Shown here: in pieces, positions 1 to 7,482 of the stretch
Position numbering within the stretch: the stretch's first letter is position 1
Layout: each line of letters starts with the position of its first letter
NCBI GenBank assembly: GCA_035476635.1
Contig: DATILI010000343.1
Coordinates: forward strand, 1 to 17,977
Direction: 5' to 3'
From: DATILI01 sp035476635
Lineage (GTDB): Bacteria > Pseudomonadota > Gammaproteobacteria > Burkholderiales > Burkholderiaceae_C
DNA length: 17,977 nt
Program-made: the position numbers and the translations under genes
The notes under the pieces: generated by a model
The model's input: the letters and a program-made list of their open reading frames with translations, nothing else
Told to the model about the DNA's origin: nothing
Database searches by the model: none

Positions 1-2687
1 GCCCCGCTGGGCGTGCCGTCATCGCGGCGCACATGGATGGCGACCGCGCCGCGGCGCGATTGCACGGTCACCATGTCGCCGGGCGCCAGGCCCAACCGGT
101 CGAGATCGCGGCCGTTCAGCGAAGCCGTGGCCAGGGGTTCGAGCGCGTCCAGCACGCTGGCACGGCGCGTCATGCTGCCAGTGTGCCAGTGCTCGAGCTG
201 GCGGCCGGTGATCAGCACGAACGGGAAATCGGCGTCGGGCCGCTCATTGGCCGGGATGATGTCGGCCGGCACCAGCTTCACGCGGCCATCGGCGGTGGGG
301 AAATCCTCGATGAACACCGTGGGCTGGCCCGGGTCGCTCTCCGAAAGGCAGGGGTAGGTCACGCTGGATTCGCGCTGCAGCCGCTCCCAGGTGATGCCCT
401 GGATGGCCGCATGCATGGCCAGGCGCATTTCGTCGTAGACCGCGGCCACGCCGTATTCCTCGCCCGGGTAGTCCCAGGCCAGGCCCATGCCCTTGGCGAT
501 CTGCTGGAGGATCCAGAGATCCGCTCTTGCATCGCCCGGCGGGTCGATCGCGCGCTTGCCCAGCTGCACCATGCGGTCGGTGTTGCTGACCGTGCCGGTC
601 TTCTCGGGCCAGGCACTGGCCGGCAGCACCACGTCGGCGAGCCAGGCGGTTTCGGTCATGAAGATGTCCTGCACCACCAGGTGCTCCAGGCTGGCCAGCG
701 CATGGCGTGCATGGTTCAGGTCGGGGTCGCTCATGGCCGGGTTCTCGCCCATGATGTACATGCCGCGCACCTTGTGCGGGTCGCTGTCCGGCGCCAGTGC
801 CTTGTGCATGATCTCGACCACGGTGTAGCCGGGCTGGTCGTCCAGCTTCGTGTGCCAGAAATCCTCGAACCAGGCATGCGCCGCCGCGTTGTCCACCCGC
901 TGGTAGTTGGGGAACATCATCGGGATCAGCCCGGCGTCGCTGGCGCCCTGCACGTTGTTCTGGCCGCGCAGCGGATGCAGCCCGGAGCCGGGCTTGCCGA
1001 TCTGGCCGGTGACGGTCGCCAGCGCGATCAGGCAGCGCGCGTTATCCGTGCCGTGCACGTGCTGGCTGATGCCCATGCCCCAGAGGATCATCGCGCTCTT
1101 GGCCTTGGCAAAGGCCCGTGCCACTTCGCGCAAGGTCTGGGCAGGAATGCCGCAGATCGGCGCCATCGCCTCCGGGCTGTAGCCCTTGACGTTCTCGCGC
1201 AGCGCCTCGAAGTTGCTGGCGCGCCGGCTGATGAATTCCTGGTCAGCCAGACCCTCGTCGATCACGGTGTGGATCAGCGCATTGAGCATCGCCACGTCTG
1301 TATCGGCCTGGAACTGCAAGGTCCGCCAGGCGTGCCGCCCGATGTCGGTGATGCGCGGGTCGGCCAGCACGATCTTGGCGCCCTTTTTCGCGGCGTTTTT
1401 CATCCAGGTCGCGGCCACCGGGTGGTTGGCCGTGGGGTTGGAGCCGATCACCAGGATCAGCTCGGCGTGCTCCACGTCGTTGACCTGGTTGCTGACCGCA
1501 CCCGAGCCCACGCCTTCGAGCAGCGCGGCCACGCTGGAGGCGTGGCACAGCCGTGTGCAATGGTCGACGTTGTTGCTGCGAAAACCGGTGCGCACCAGCT
1601 TCTGGAACAGGTAGGCCTCTTCGTTGCTGCCCTTGGCTGAGCCGAATCCGGCCAGCGCCTTGCTGCCGTGTGTGTCGCGCAGCCGCGTGAGTGCACCGCT
1701 GGTCAGCGCCAGCGCTTCTTCCCAGCTTGCCTCGCGGAACACGGCGGACCAGTCGGCGCTGTCGCGATTGAGCTGGTTGATGGCCTCGGCATCCTTGGGA
1801 ACGCCGGCCTTGCGGATGAGTGGCTTCGTCAGGCGCTGCGGGTGGTGCGCGTAGTCGAAGCCGAAGCGGCCCTTGACGCACAGCCGGCCGTGGTTGGCCG
1901 GACCGTCGCGGCCGTCGACGCTGACGATCTTTTCATCCTTCACGTTGTAGGTGATGAGGCAGCCGACACCGCAAAACGGGCAGACCGAATCAACTTTGCG
2001 GTCTACCACCTGCGAGCCGATCTGTGTTTTCGGCATGAGCGCGCCCGTGGGGCAGGCCTGCACGCATTCGCCGCAAGCCACGCAAGTGCTCTCGCCCATG
2101 CTGTCGTCCAGGTCAAACACGATCTTGCTGTGCTCGCCGCGCATCGCGTAGCCGATGACGTCGTTGACTTGCTCCTCGCGGCAGGCGCGCACGCAGCGGT
2201 TGCACTGGATGCAGGCGTCCAGGTTGACGGCCATGGCGGGATGGCTGAGGTCGGCCTGGGGTTGCGCGCGGCGCAGGGCCTTGAGCGCCGGCCTTGCCTT
2301 GACGTCGAGGCGATCGGCCCATCCGCTGAGTTCGCCGTGCTGGCCGACCGCTGCGCCCTCACCCAGGCCCTCGTCATTCCACTTGTACCCCGCATCCGGC
2401 ATATCGGACAGCAGCATCTCCACCACCATCTTCTGACTCTTCAATGCACGCGCGCTCTGTGCCTGCACCTCCATGCCTGCTGTCGCACTGCGGCAGCAAC
2501 TCGGGGCCAAGGTGCGCTCGCCCTTGATTTCCACCACGCAAGCGCGGCAGTTGCCGTCGGCGCGCAGGCCTTCTTGGTAGCAAAGGTGCGGAATGTCCAC
2601 GCCGTGGCGCTGCGCGGCCTTCAGGATGGACTCGCCCTCGAAGGCCTGGACGGCGATGCCGTCGAGCGTGAATTCGACGGCGTTCAT
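1..2687 (-). CDS. fdsA: NAD-dependent formate dehydrogenase, molybdenum catalytic (alpha) subunit; C-terminus cut by window edge
   Basis: Oxidises formate to CO2 at a Mo/W-bis-MGD centre and passes electrons to the diaphorase encoded just upstream; probably cytoplasmic. The frame stays open for 895 codons to the left edge. In order it shows a [2Fe-2S] domain (C36, C47, C50, C64), a two-cluster ferredoxin-like domain (C159-C162-C165-C169 and C202-C205-C208-C212), a [4Fe-4S] motif starting CPFCGVGC at residue 236, and the catalytic motif RLCHASS with Cys381 and His382, aligning with the Sec140-His141 pair of E. coli FdhF. The active residue is encoded TGC, so this is a Cys enzyme. FdsA proteins are about 950 residues, so only a short C-terminal piece is missing. 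The start overlaps the upstream stop as ATGA and has a Shine-Dalgarno AAGGAG seven bases upstream. The accessory genes expected downstream (fdsC, fdsD) would lie outside the window. Family is secure; the Fds subtype follows from the NuoE/NuoF-like partner. Confidence 0.93.
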   Translation of the reverse strand, partial: MNAVEFTLDGIAVQAFEGESILKAAQRHGVDIPHLCYQEGLRADGNCRACVVEIKGERTLAPSCCRSATAGMEVQAQSARALKSQKMVVEMLLSDMPDAGYKWNDEGLGEGAAVGQHGELSGWADRLDVKARPALKALRRAQPQADLSHPAMAVNLDACIQCNRCVRACREEQVNDVIGYAMRGEHSKIVFDLDDSMGESTCVACGECVQACPTGALMPKTQIGSQVVDRKVDSVCPFCGVGCLITYNVKDEKIVSVDGRDGPANHGRLCVKGRFGFDYAHHPQRLTKPLIRKAGVPKDAEAINQLNRDSADWSAVFREASWEEALALTSGALTRLRDTHGSKALAGFGSAKGSNEEAYLFQKLVRTGFRSNNVDHCTRLCHASSVAALLEGVGSGAVSNQVNDVEHAELILVIGSNPTANHPVAATWMKNAAKKGAKIVLADPRITDIGRHAWRTLQFQADTDVAMLNALIHTVIDEGLADQEFISRRASNFEALRENVKGYSPEAMAPICGIPAQTLREVARAFAKAKSAMILWGMGISQHVHGTDNARCLIALATVTGQIGKPGSGLHPLRGQNNVQGASDAGLIPMMFPNYQRVDNAAAHAWFEDFWHTKLDDQPGYTVVEIMHKALAPDSDPHKVRGMYIMGENPAMSDPDLNHARHALASLEHLVVQDIFMTETAWLADVVLPASAWPEKTGTVSNTDRMVQLGKRAIDPPGDARADLWILQQIAKGMGLAWDYPGEEYGVAAVYDEMRLAMHAAIQGITWERLQRESSVTYPCLSESDPGQPTVFIEDFPTADGRVKLVPADIIPANERPDADFPFVLITGRQLEHWHTGSMTRRASVLDALEPLATASLNGRDLDRLGLAPGDMVTVQSRRGAVAIHVRRDDGTPSG

Positions 2688-4486
2688 GCCCCTGCTCCTT
2701 CTTCATTGCCTTCTTCATTTCCCACTTCATTCCCCACTTCATGCGGAAAATATTTCTGCACACTGCGTACCGGGTTAGGCGCGGCCTGGCCCAGGCCGCA
2801 GATGGACGCATCGGCCATCACCTGGTTCAGGTCTTCCAGGGTGGCGTGGTCCCAGACCGGCGCCTCCATCAGCTTCGCGGCCTTGGCCGTGCCCACACGG
2901 CAGGGCGTGCACTGGCCGCAGCTTTCGTGTTCGAAGAAACGCATCATGTTCAGTGCCGCGTCGCGCGCCTTGTCGTGCTGGCTCAGCACGATCACGGCGG
3001 CCGAGCCGATGAAGCAGCCATACGGCTGCAGCGTGTCGAAATCCAGTGGCACGTCGGCCAGGCTGGCCGGCAGGATGCCGCCCGATGCGCCACCCGGCAG
3101 GTAGGCATAAAGCGTGTGGCCTTGCGCCATGCCACCGCAGTATTCGTCGATCAACTCGCGCGCCGTGATGCCCGCCGGCGCTAGCTTGACGCCGGGTTCC
3201 TTCACGCGCCCGCTCACGCTGAACGAGCGCAAGCCGGTGCGGCCGTTGCGCCCGAAGCCGGCGAACCATTGCGGCCCTTTTTCAACGATGTCGCGCACCC
3301 AGTACAGCGTCTCGAAGTTGTGCTCCAGGGTCGGCCGGCCGAACAAGCCGACCTGCGCGATGTAGGGCGGGCGCATGCGTGGCTCGCCGCGCTTGCCCTC
3401 GATGCTCTCAATCATCGCGGACTCTTCGCCGCAGATGTAGGCGCCTGCGCCGCGGCGCAATTCAATGCGCGGCAGCGAACACGGCGGGTCAGCCTTCAGT
3501 GCCGCCAGCTCGGCCTCCAGCAACGCGCGGCAGTCGTGGTATTCGTCGCGCAGGTAGATGTAGCAGGCCTCGGTGCCGACCACCTGGGCCGCGATCAGCA
3601 GGCCTTCCAGGAATCGGTGCGGATCGCGCTCCAGGTAGGTCCGGTCCTTGAAGGTGCCGGGCTCGCCTTCGTCGATGTTCACCGCCATCAGCCGCGGCGC
3701 CGGCTGCTCGCGCACGATGCGCCATTTGCGCCCGGCCGGAAATCCCGCGCCGCCCAGGCCGCGCAGACCCGAGTCTTCCATTGCCTTGAGGATGCGCTCG
3801 GCATCTTCTTCGCCATTGACGATGGCAGCGGCCAGCCGATAGCCGCCTTGCGCGCGGTAGGCCGCATAGCCGGTGGGCGTGGGCGCTGCAGCGCCGTCCG
3901 GCGAAGGCGTCGCGCCCTGCAGCGCGGACTCGACGGCAGCCAGCAGCTTTTCAGCCGTGGCATGCGGCACCGCGCACTGGTGAACCGCAGCCGCCGGCGC
4001 CTGCTCGCAGCGGCCGATGCAGGGCGCGGCAAGCACCCGTACATCGCTACGCCCCAGCAACGCGGGCAGCCGCGCCAGCAGATCACGGGCGCCAGCCATC
4101 TCGCAAGACAAGCCGTCGCAGATGCGCACTGTCAGGCCCGGCGCAGGCGCATCGCCTCGGACGACCTCGAAGTGGTGATAAAAAGTCGCGACCTCATAGA
4201 CCTCGGCCATCGGCAGATTCATCTCGCGTGCCAGCGCCACCAGGTGCCGGTCGTGCAGGCAGCGGTAGGCGTCGTTGAGCTTGTGCAGGTGTTCGATCAG
4301 CAAATCGCGCGGGTGCCCGCCCTCGGGCGGAGGGCCGATCAGCGCGCACACATCATCCAGTGCTGCGGCTTCGGGCTGACGCCCTTTCAGTTTGCTCATG
4401 CGCCGGATGCGCTGGCGCATTTCATCGGGGCTCGCCAGCGTCACGACGCCGGCGTCCCTTTTTTCTCCAGGGTGCTTCATGCCCAT
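2684..4486 (-). CDS. fdsGB: Formate dehydrogenase diaphorase subunit, NuoE-like (FdsG) and NuoF-like (FdsB) domains fused
   Basis: Transfers electrons from the formate-oxidising subunit to NAD+ through FMN and iron-sulphur clusters. Residues about 20-190 form a NuoE-like thioredoxin-fold domain with the [2Fe-2S] ligands C123, C128, C156 and C160. From about residue 205 a NuoF-like domain follows, with the FMN-binding loop GLGGAGFPAG, the NAD-site motif GEPGTFKDR, GAYICGEESA, and the C-terminal [4Fe-4S] ligands in ESCGQCTPCR plus a later Cys in SICGLG. In well-studied Fds enzymes such as that of Cupriavidus necator, FdsG and FdsB are separate proteins; here one 600-aa chain carries both with no stop or frameshift at the join. 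The C-terminus ends in a four-fold EVGN/EEGN-type repeat. I used the ATG at 4486; an in-frame ATG two codons later (4480) is also possible, and neither has a strong ribosome site. Overlaps fdsA by ATGA, implying coupled translation. Confidence 0.92.
   Translation of the reverse strand: MGMKHPGEKRDAGVVTLASPDEMRQRIRRMSKLKGRQPEAAALDDVCALIGPPPEGGHPRDLLIEHLHKLNDAYRCLHDRHLVALAREMNLPMAEVYEVATFYHHFEVVRGDAPAPGLTVRICDGLSCEMAGARDLLARLPALLGRSDVRVLAAPCIGRCEQAPAAAVHQCAVPHATAEKLLAAVESALQGATPSPDGAAAPTPTGYAAYRAQGGYRLAAAIVNGEEDAERILKAMEDSGLRGLGGAGFPAGRKWRIVREQPAPRLMAVNIDEGEPGTFKDRTYLERDPHRFLEGLLIAAQVVGTEACYIYLRDEYHDCRALLEAELAALKADPPCSLPRIELRRGAGAYICGEESAMIESIEGKRGEPRMRPPYIAQVGLFGRPTLEHNFETLYWVRDIVEKGPQWFAGFGRNGRTGLRSFSVSGRVKEPGVKLAPAGITARELIDEYCGGMAQGHTLYAYLPGGASGGILPASLADVPLDFDTLQPYGCFIGSAAVIVLSQHDKARDAALNMMRFFEHESCGQCTPCRVGTAKAAKLMEAPVWDHATLEDLNQVMADASICGLGQAAPNPVRSVQKYFPHEVGNEVGNEEGNEEGAGA
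2695..2700 (-). promoter_or_regulatory. Ribosome binding site of fdsA
   Basis: AAGGAG on the minus strand, seven bases before the ATG at 2687. It lies inside the coding end of the upstream fusion gene and supports the ATGA-overlapping start of fdsA. Confidence 0.75.
2696..2740 (-). repeat. Four copies of a 12-bp in-frame repeat at the end of the FdsG-FdsB fusion
   Basis: Read on the minus strand, the units are GAAGTGGGGAAT, GAAGTGGGAAAT, GAAGAAGGCAAT and an imperfect GAAGAAGGAGCA, encoding EVGN-EVGN-EEGN-EEGA. The tract lies just before the stop codon, outside the conserved NuoF fold. The last copy supplies the AAGGAG sequence that serves as the ribosome site of fdsA. Units of 12 bp keep the frame when copy number changes, so this is a candidate length-variable tail. 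Confidence 0.8.
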
Positions 4487-4524
4487 ACTGTCACTTGGCG
4501 CGCGGCGGGCGTCAAATAACTTCG

Positions 4525-4542
4525 GCGAATCGCCCTATTCGC
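4525..4542. promoter_or_regulatory. Inverted repeat in the divergent gap; possible operator
   Basis: The arms GCGAAT (4525-4530) and ATTCGC (4537-4542) are perfect inverted repeats around a 6-base spacer. An overlapping palindrome GGCGA-A-TCGCC lies at 4524-4534. This is the only conspicuous dyad in the 108-bp gap between the formate dehydrogenase operon (minus) and the aldehyde dehydrogenase (plus), where both promoters must lie. A binding site for a dimeric regulator is inferred; no regulator gene is adjacent, and no clear sigma70 promoter could be assigned to either side. Confidence 0.35.
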
Positions 4543-4594
4543 GCGGGCCTTGTATCCTTTGGTTATCCTTACGTCCTTCGAAAGCGACACTCCC

Positions 4595-6034
4595 ATGACC
4601 TACCCCAACACCCAACTCTTCATCAACGGCCAATGGCAGGACGCTGCCGAAGGCAAGAGCCTTGCCGTCTTCAATCCCGCCACCGGCAAGGAAATCGGCC
4701 GCGTGGCCAGCGCCAGCATCGCCGACCTGGATCGTGCCCTGCTGGCCGCCCAGGCCGGATTCGAGAAATGGCGCGACATGCCCGCCATCGAGCGCAACAA
4801 GATCATGCGCAAGGCTGCCGGCCTGATGCGCGAGCGCGCCGAAGCCATCGGCAAGCTGCTGACGCAGGAACAGGGCAAGCCCCTGGTGGAGGCCAAGGGC
4901 GAAGCCATGGCGGCCGCCGACATCATCGAATGGTTCGCCGACGAAGGCCTGCGCGTCTACGGCCGTATCGTGCCGTCGCGCGGCAACCTGGCGGTGCGCC
5001 AAATGGTGCTGAAGGACCCGGTCGGCCCGGTCGCTGCCTTCACGCCCTGGAATTTCCCGATCAACCAGGTGGTTCGCAAGCTGGCGGCGGCCTTGTCCAC
5101 CGGCTGCTCGATGATCGTCAAGGCACCGGAGGAAACCCCGGCCGCACCGGCCGAGCTGATCCGCGCCTTTGCCGATGCGGGCCTGCCCGCCGGCGTGCTG
5201 GGCCTGGTCTACGGCAATCCGGCCGAGATCTCCAGCTACCTGATTGCGCACCCGATCATCCGCAAGATCACCTTCACCGGCTCCACGCCGGTAGGCAAGC
5301 AGCTGGCGGCGCTGGCCGGCCAGCACATGAAGCGCGTGACCATGGAGCTGGGCGGGCATGCACCGGTGATCGTGGCGGAAGACGCCGACATCGCCGTGGC
5401 GGTCAAGAGCGCCGGCGCCGCGAAGTTCCGCAACGCGGGCCAGGTGTGCATCTCGCCGACGCGCTTTCTGGTGCATGAAAGCATCACCAAGGACTTTGCG
5501 GCGGCGCTGGTCAAGCACGCGCAAGGCTTGAAGGTCGGCAACGGCGCCGACGAAGGCGTGCAGATGGGCCCCCTGGCCAATCCGCGCCGCGTGACGGCCA
5601 TGGCCGAGTTCACGAACGATGCGGTCAAGCACGGCGCAACCGTGGCGCTTGGCGGCGAGCGCATCGGCGATACCGGCAACTTCTGGCAGCCCACCGTCCT
5701 GACCGACGTGCCGCTTGAGGCCAAGGTGTTCAATGACGAGCCGTTCGGCCCGATGGCGGCCATCCGCAGCTTCAACACGCTGGAAGAAGCCATTTCCGAA
5801 GCCAACCGCCTGCCGTTCGGCCTGGCCGGCTACGCCTTCACGCGCTCGCTGAAAAACGCCGACCTGCTGGCGCGCCGGGTGGAAGTTGGCATGCTGTGGG
5901 TCAACATGCCGGCCATGCCCTCGGCCGAAATGCCTTTTGGCGGCATCAAGGATTCGGGCTATGGCTCGGAAGGCGGACCGGAGGCGATGGAGGCCTACCT
6001 CAACAGCCGCGCCGTGGCGATCATGAACGCCTAG
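4595..6034 (+). CDS. NAD(P)+-dependent aldehyde dehydrogenase, succinate-semialdehyde dehydrogenase-like
   Basis: Oxidises an aldehyde to the carboxylic acid with NAD(P)+. The 479-residue protein is full length for the ALDH superfamily. Visible motifs are the substrate/cofactor segment TPWNFPINQ, the glycine motif FTGSTPVGK, the general base Glu251 in MELGGHAP, and the catalytic Cys285 in NAGQVCIS, with the usual 34-residue Glu-to-Cys spacing. Overall it resembles the GabD/SSADH group, but the substrate cannot be settled from sequence. The ATG at 4595 is preferred over an upstream in-frame TTG at 4550 because the family N-terminus (LFINGQW) follows directly; the ribosome site is weak. Nitrile hydratase alpha begins 8 bp after the stop, so the three genes are probably co-transcribed. 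The enzyme may handle an aldehyde linked to the nitrile route, which is inference from context only. Confidence 0.9.
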   Translation: MTYPNTQLFINGQWQDAAEGKSLAVFNPATGKEIGRVASASIADLDRALLAAQAGFEKWRDMPAIERNKIMRKAAGLMRERAEAIGKLLTQEQGKPLVEAKGEAMAAADIIEWFADEGLRVYGRIVPSRGNLAVRQMVLKDPVGPVAAFTPWNFPINQVVRKLAAALSTGCSMIVKAPEETPAAPAELIRAFADAGLPAGVLGLVYGNPAEISSYLIAHPIIRKITFTGSTPVGKQLAALAGQHMKRVTMELGGHAPVIVAEDADIAVAVKSAGAAKFRNAGQVCISPTRFLVHESITKDFAAALVKHAQGLKVGNGADEGVQMGPLANPRRVTAMAEFTNDAVKHGATVALGGERIGDTGNFWQPTVLTDVPLEAKVFNDEPFGPMAAIRSFNTLEEAISEANRLPFGLAGYAFTRSLKNADLLARRVEVGMLWVNMPAMPSAEMPFGGIKDSGYGSEGGPEAMEAYLNSRAVAIMNA

Positions 6035-6042
6035 ATGTGACC

Positions 6043-6639
6043 ATGCCCGAGCAGAGCCAAGCACACCAGGCCATCGCCAGCGTCGAGCAGCGCGCCGCCG
6101 CCATCGAGGCCGCGATGGAAGAGCGGGGGCTGAAGGCCGACGAGTACATCGTGCAAGCCACGCACAACGCCGAGGAGCTGTGGGTTCCCGAGAACGGCGC
6201 GCGGGTGGTTGCCAAGGCCTGGACCGACCCGGCCTTTCGCCAGCGCCTGCTGGCCAACGGCCGCGACGCCGTTGCCGAGCTTGGCATCGGCATGCCGCGC
6301 CATCACCGGCATCTTGTCGTACTGGAGAACACGGAGACGGTGCACAACGTCATCTGCTGCACCCTGTGCTCGTGCACCGCCTTCACCGTCATCGGCCTGC
6401 CGCCGGACTGGTACAAGGACCTCGAATACCGGGCGCGCGTGGTGCGCCAGTCGCGCACCGTGCTGAAAGAGATGGGCCTGGACTTAGGCCCGGAGATCGA
6501 GATCCGGGTGTGGGACACCACCGCAGACACCCGCTACATGGTGCTGCCCATGCAGCCGCCCGAGACGATAGGCTGGCCGCAAGACAAGCTGGCCGCGCTG
6601 GTGACCAAGGACGCCATGATCGGCGTCGCGCGCCTCTAA
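6043..6639 (+). CDS. nthA: Nitrile hydratase alpha subunit, cobalt-type, divergent
   Basis: Hydrates nitriles to amides as a heterodimer with the beta subunit. The 198-aa chain carries the metal-claw motif CTLCSC, with ligands Cys106, Cys109, Ser110 and Cys111. Thr107 in the motif is the feature associated with cobalt rather than iron enzymes. The C-terminal half (GLPPDWYK, YRARVVRQSR, IRVWDTTADTRYMVLP, ending KDAMIGVARL) follows the family. Two things differ: an extra Cys105 directly before the claw, and ALA-PHE-THR (CTAFTVIG) where typical enzymes have CTPWPVLG. The start at 6043 lacks a clear ribosome site and probably depends on coupling to the aldehyde dehydrogenase 8 bp upstream. The related thiocyanate hydrolase gamma subunit was considered; the GLPPDWYK segment and the beta partner favour nitrile hydratase. 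The true substrate is unknown. Confidence 0.88.
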   Translation: MPEQSQAHQAIASVEQRAAAIEAAMEERGLKADEYIVQATHNAEELWVPENGARVVAKAWTDPAFRQRLLANGRDAVAELGIGMPRHHRHLVVLENTETVHNVICCTLCSCTAFTVIGLPPDWYKDLEYRARVVRQSRTVLKEMGLDLGPEIEIRVWDTTADTRYMVLPMQPPETIGWPQDKLAALVTKDAMIGVARL

Positions 6640-6642
6640 AAA

Positions 6643-6649
6643 AAGGGAG
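6643..6649 (+). promoter_or_regulatory. Ribosome binding site of nitrile hydratase beta
   Basis: AAGGGAG in an A-rich context directly after the alpha stop codon, five bases before the ATG at 6655. It is the strongest ribosome site in the aldehyde dehydrogenase/nitrile hydratase run and fixes the beta start. Confidence 0.75.
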
Positions 6650-6654
6650 CCCCT

Positions 6655-7272
6655 ATGGACGGCATGCACGATCTGGGCGGCAAGCAGGGCTTTGGCCCGG
6701 TGCGCCACTCGCCCACGGCCCAGGTCTTCCACGCGCCGTGGGAGAAACGGGTCAACGCGCTCTATTCCCTCGCGGTCAAGCTCGGCATCTTCAACATGGA
6801 CGAGTACCGCCACGCCATCGAGCGCATGGAGCCGCGCCACTATCTGTCGGCCAGCTACTACGAGCGCACGCTGACGAGCCTGGCGACGCTGTGCGTTGAA
6901 AAAGGCATCATGACGCGCGAAGAACTCGAACGCCGCGCCGGAGGGCTGTTCCCACTGGCCCTGCCCAGCGCGCAGGGCCGCTCCAACGTGGCGCAGCGCG
7001 AGCGATTCAACATCGGCGACCGCGTCAAGGTGCGCACCGACAACGTCCCCGGTCATGTGCGCATGCCGGCCTATATCCGCGGCAAAAGCGGCGTGGTTGT
7101 CGGCGAATCGCCGGCCTACCCGTTTCCCGACGCCCATGCGCATGGCATGGAAGCCGACGACGAGCCGACCTACGACGTGCGGTTCAGCGTCGCCGAGCTG
7201 TGGCCGAATTCGGCCGATGCGGCGTTCGTGCACGTGGGTGTTTTCCAGAGCTATCTGGAGCGGGCGGCGTAG
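6655..7272 (+). CDS. nthB: Nitrile hydratase beta subunit
   Basis: Partner of the alpha subunit in nitrile hydration; it holds and shields the metal site. The 205-aa protein begins with the typical MDGMHDLGGKQGFGPV, has Arg52 in DEYRHAIERM (the conserved claw-contacting arginine at its usual place) and the C-terminal SH3-like barrel with GHVRMPAYIRGKSG, whose Arg142 corresponds to the second claw-contacting arginine. The chain is full length. A strong ribosome site (AAGGGAG, 6643-6649) lies five bases before the ATG, 15 bp after the alpha stop. After this gene the run ends: no P47K/CobW-type activator, no NhlE-like swap chaperone and no amidase follows before the signalling genes. Confidence 0.9.
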   Translation: MDGMHDLGGKQGFGPVRHSPTAQVFHAPWEKRVNALYSLAVKLGIFNMDEYRHAIERMEPRHYLSASYYERTLTSLATLCVEKGIMTREELERRAGGLFPLALPSAQGRSNVAQRERFNIGDRVKVRTDNVPGHVRMPAYIRGKSGVVVGESPAYPFPDAHAHGMEADDEPTYDVRFSVAELWPNSADAAFVHVGVFQSYLERAA

Positions 7273-7376
7273 CGCCCCGAAGGCAGCGGGATGCCCGGGC
7301 CGGTAGCCGTCGGCACCATGGCATCGCAGCAACACTCTCTTTCACGTCTTACTTTTTTTGGCCGTTGCCAAAGACC

Positions 7377-7397
7377 ATCAGCTAAACTGATTTTTTT
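7377..7397 (+). terminator. Weak candidate intrinsic terminator after the nitrile hydratase run
   Basis: ATCAG (7377-7381) and CTGAT (7387-7391) form a 5-bp stem with loop CTAAA, followed by a run of T to 7397. The stem is short and AT-rich, so it would be weak. It is placed 105 bp after the nitrile hydratase beta stop. A second inverted repeat, TTTGGC/GCCAAA (7357-7372), sits just upstream but is not followed by T residues. The 210-bp gap 7273-7482 must also hold the promoter of the kinase gene; I could not assign it. Confidence 0.3.
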
Positions 7398-7471
7398 GCT
7401 GAAGGGGAGGCGACTCAGGCCCGCATGAGGTTTTCGGTTGCATCTTCAGGCGCGCGCGTGCGCCATGCCCG

Positions 7472-7477
7472 AAGGAG
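7472..7477 (+). promoter_or_regulatory. Ribosome binding site deciding the start of the large kinase
   Basis: AAGGAG five bases before the ATG at 7483. This site favours that start over the in-frame candidate at 7438 and the ATG at 7465, which lack a comparable site. Confidence 0.75.
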
Positions 7478-7482
7478 ACTCA

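Noticed and set aside
1545..1562. Possible selenocysteine at the formate dehydrogenase active site
   Set aside because: The catalytic codon is TGC, and no in-frame TGA occurs in the gene within the window.
33..3104. Long plus-strand open frames (33-1640 and 1668-3104) opposite formate dehydrogenase
   Set aside because: They are antisense to fdsA and the FdsG-FdsB fusion, which carry complete cofactor motifs; the translations show no recognisable family.
6043..6639. Thiocyanate hydrolase gamma subunit as the identity of the alpha-type protein
   Set aside because: The metal claw is shared between the two, but the GLPPDWYK segment and the full-length single-chain beta subunit are those of nitrile hydratase; thiocyanate hydrolase has the beta part split into two subunits.
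7438..7482. Earlier start for the large kinase
   Set aside because: The extra residues show no conserved feature, while a strong AAGGAG lies five bases before the ATG at 7483.
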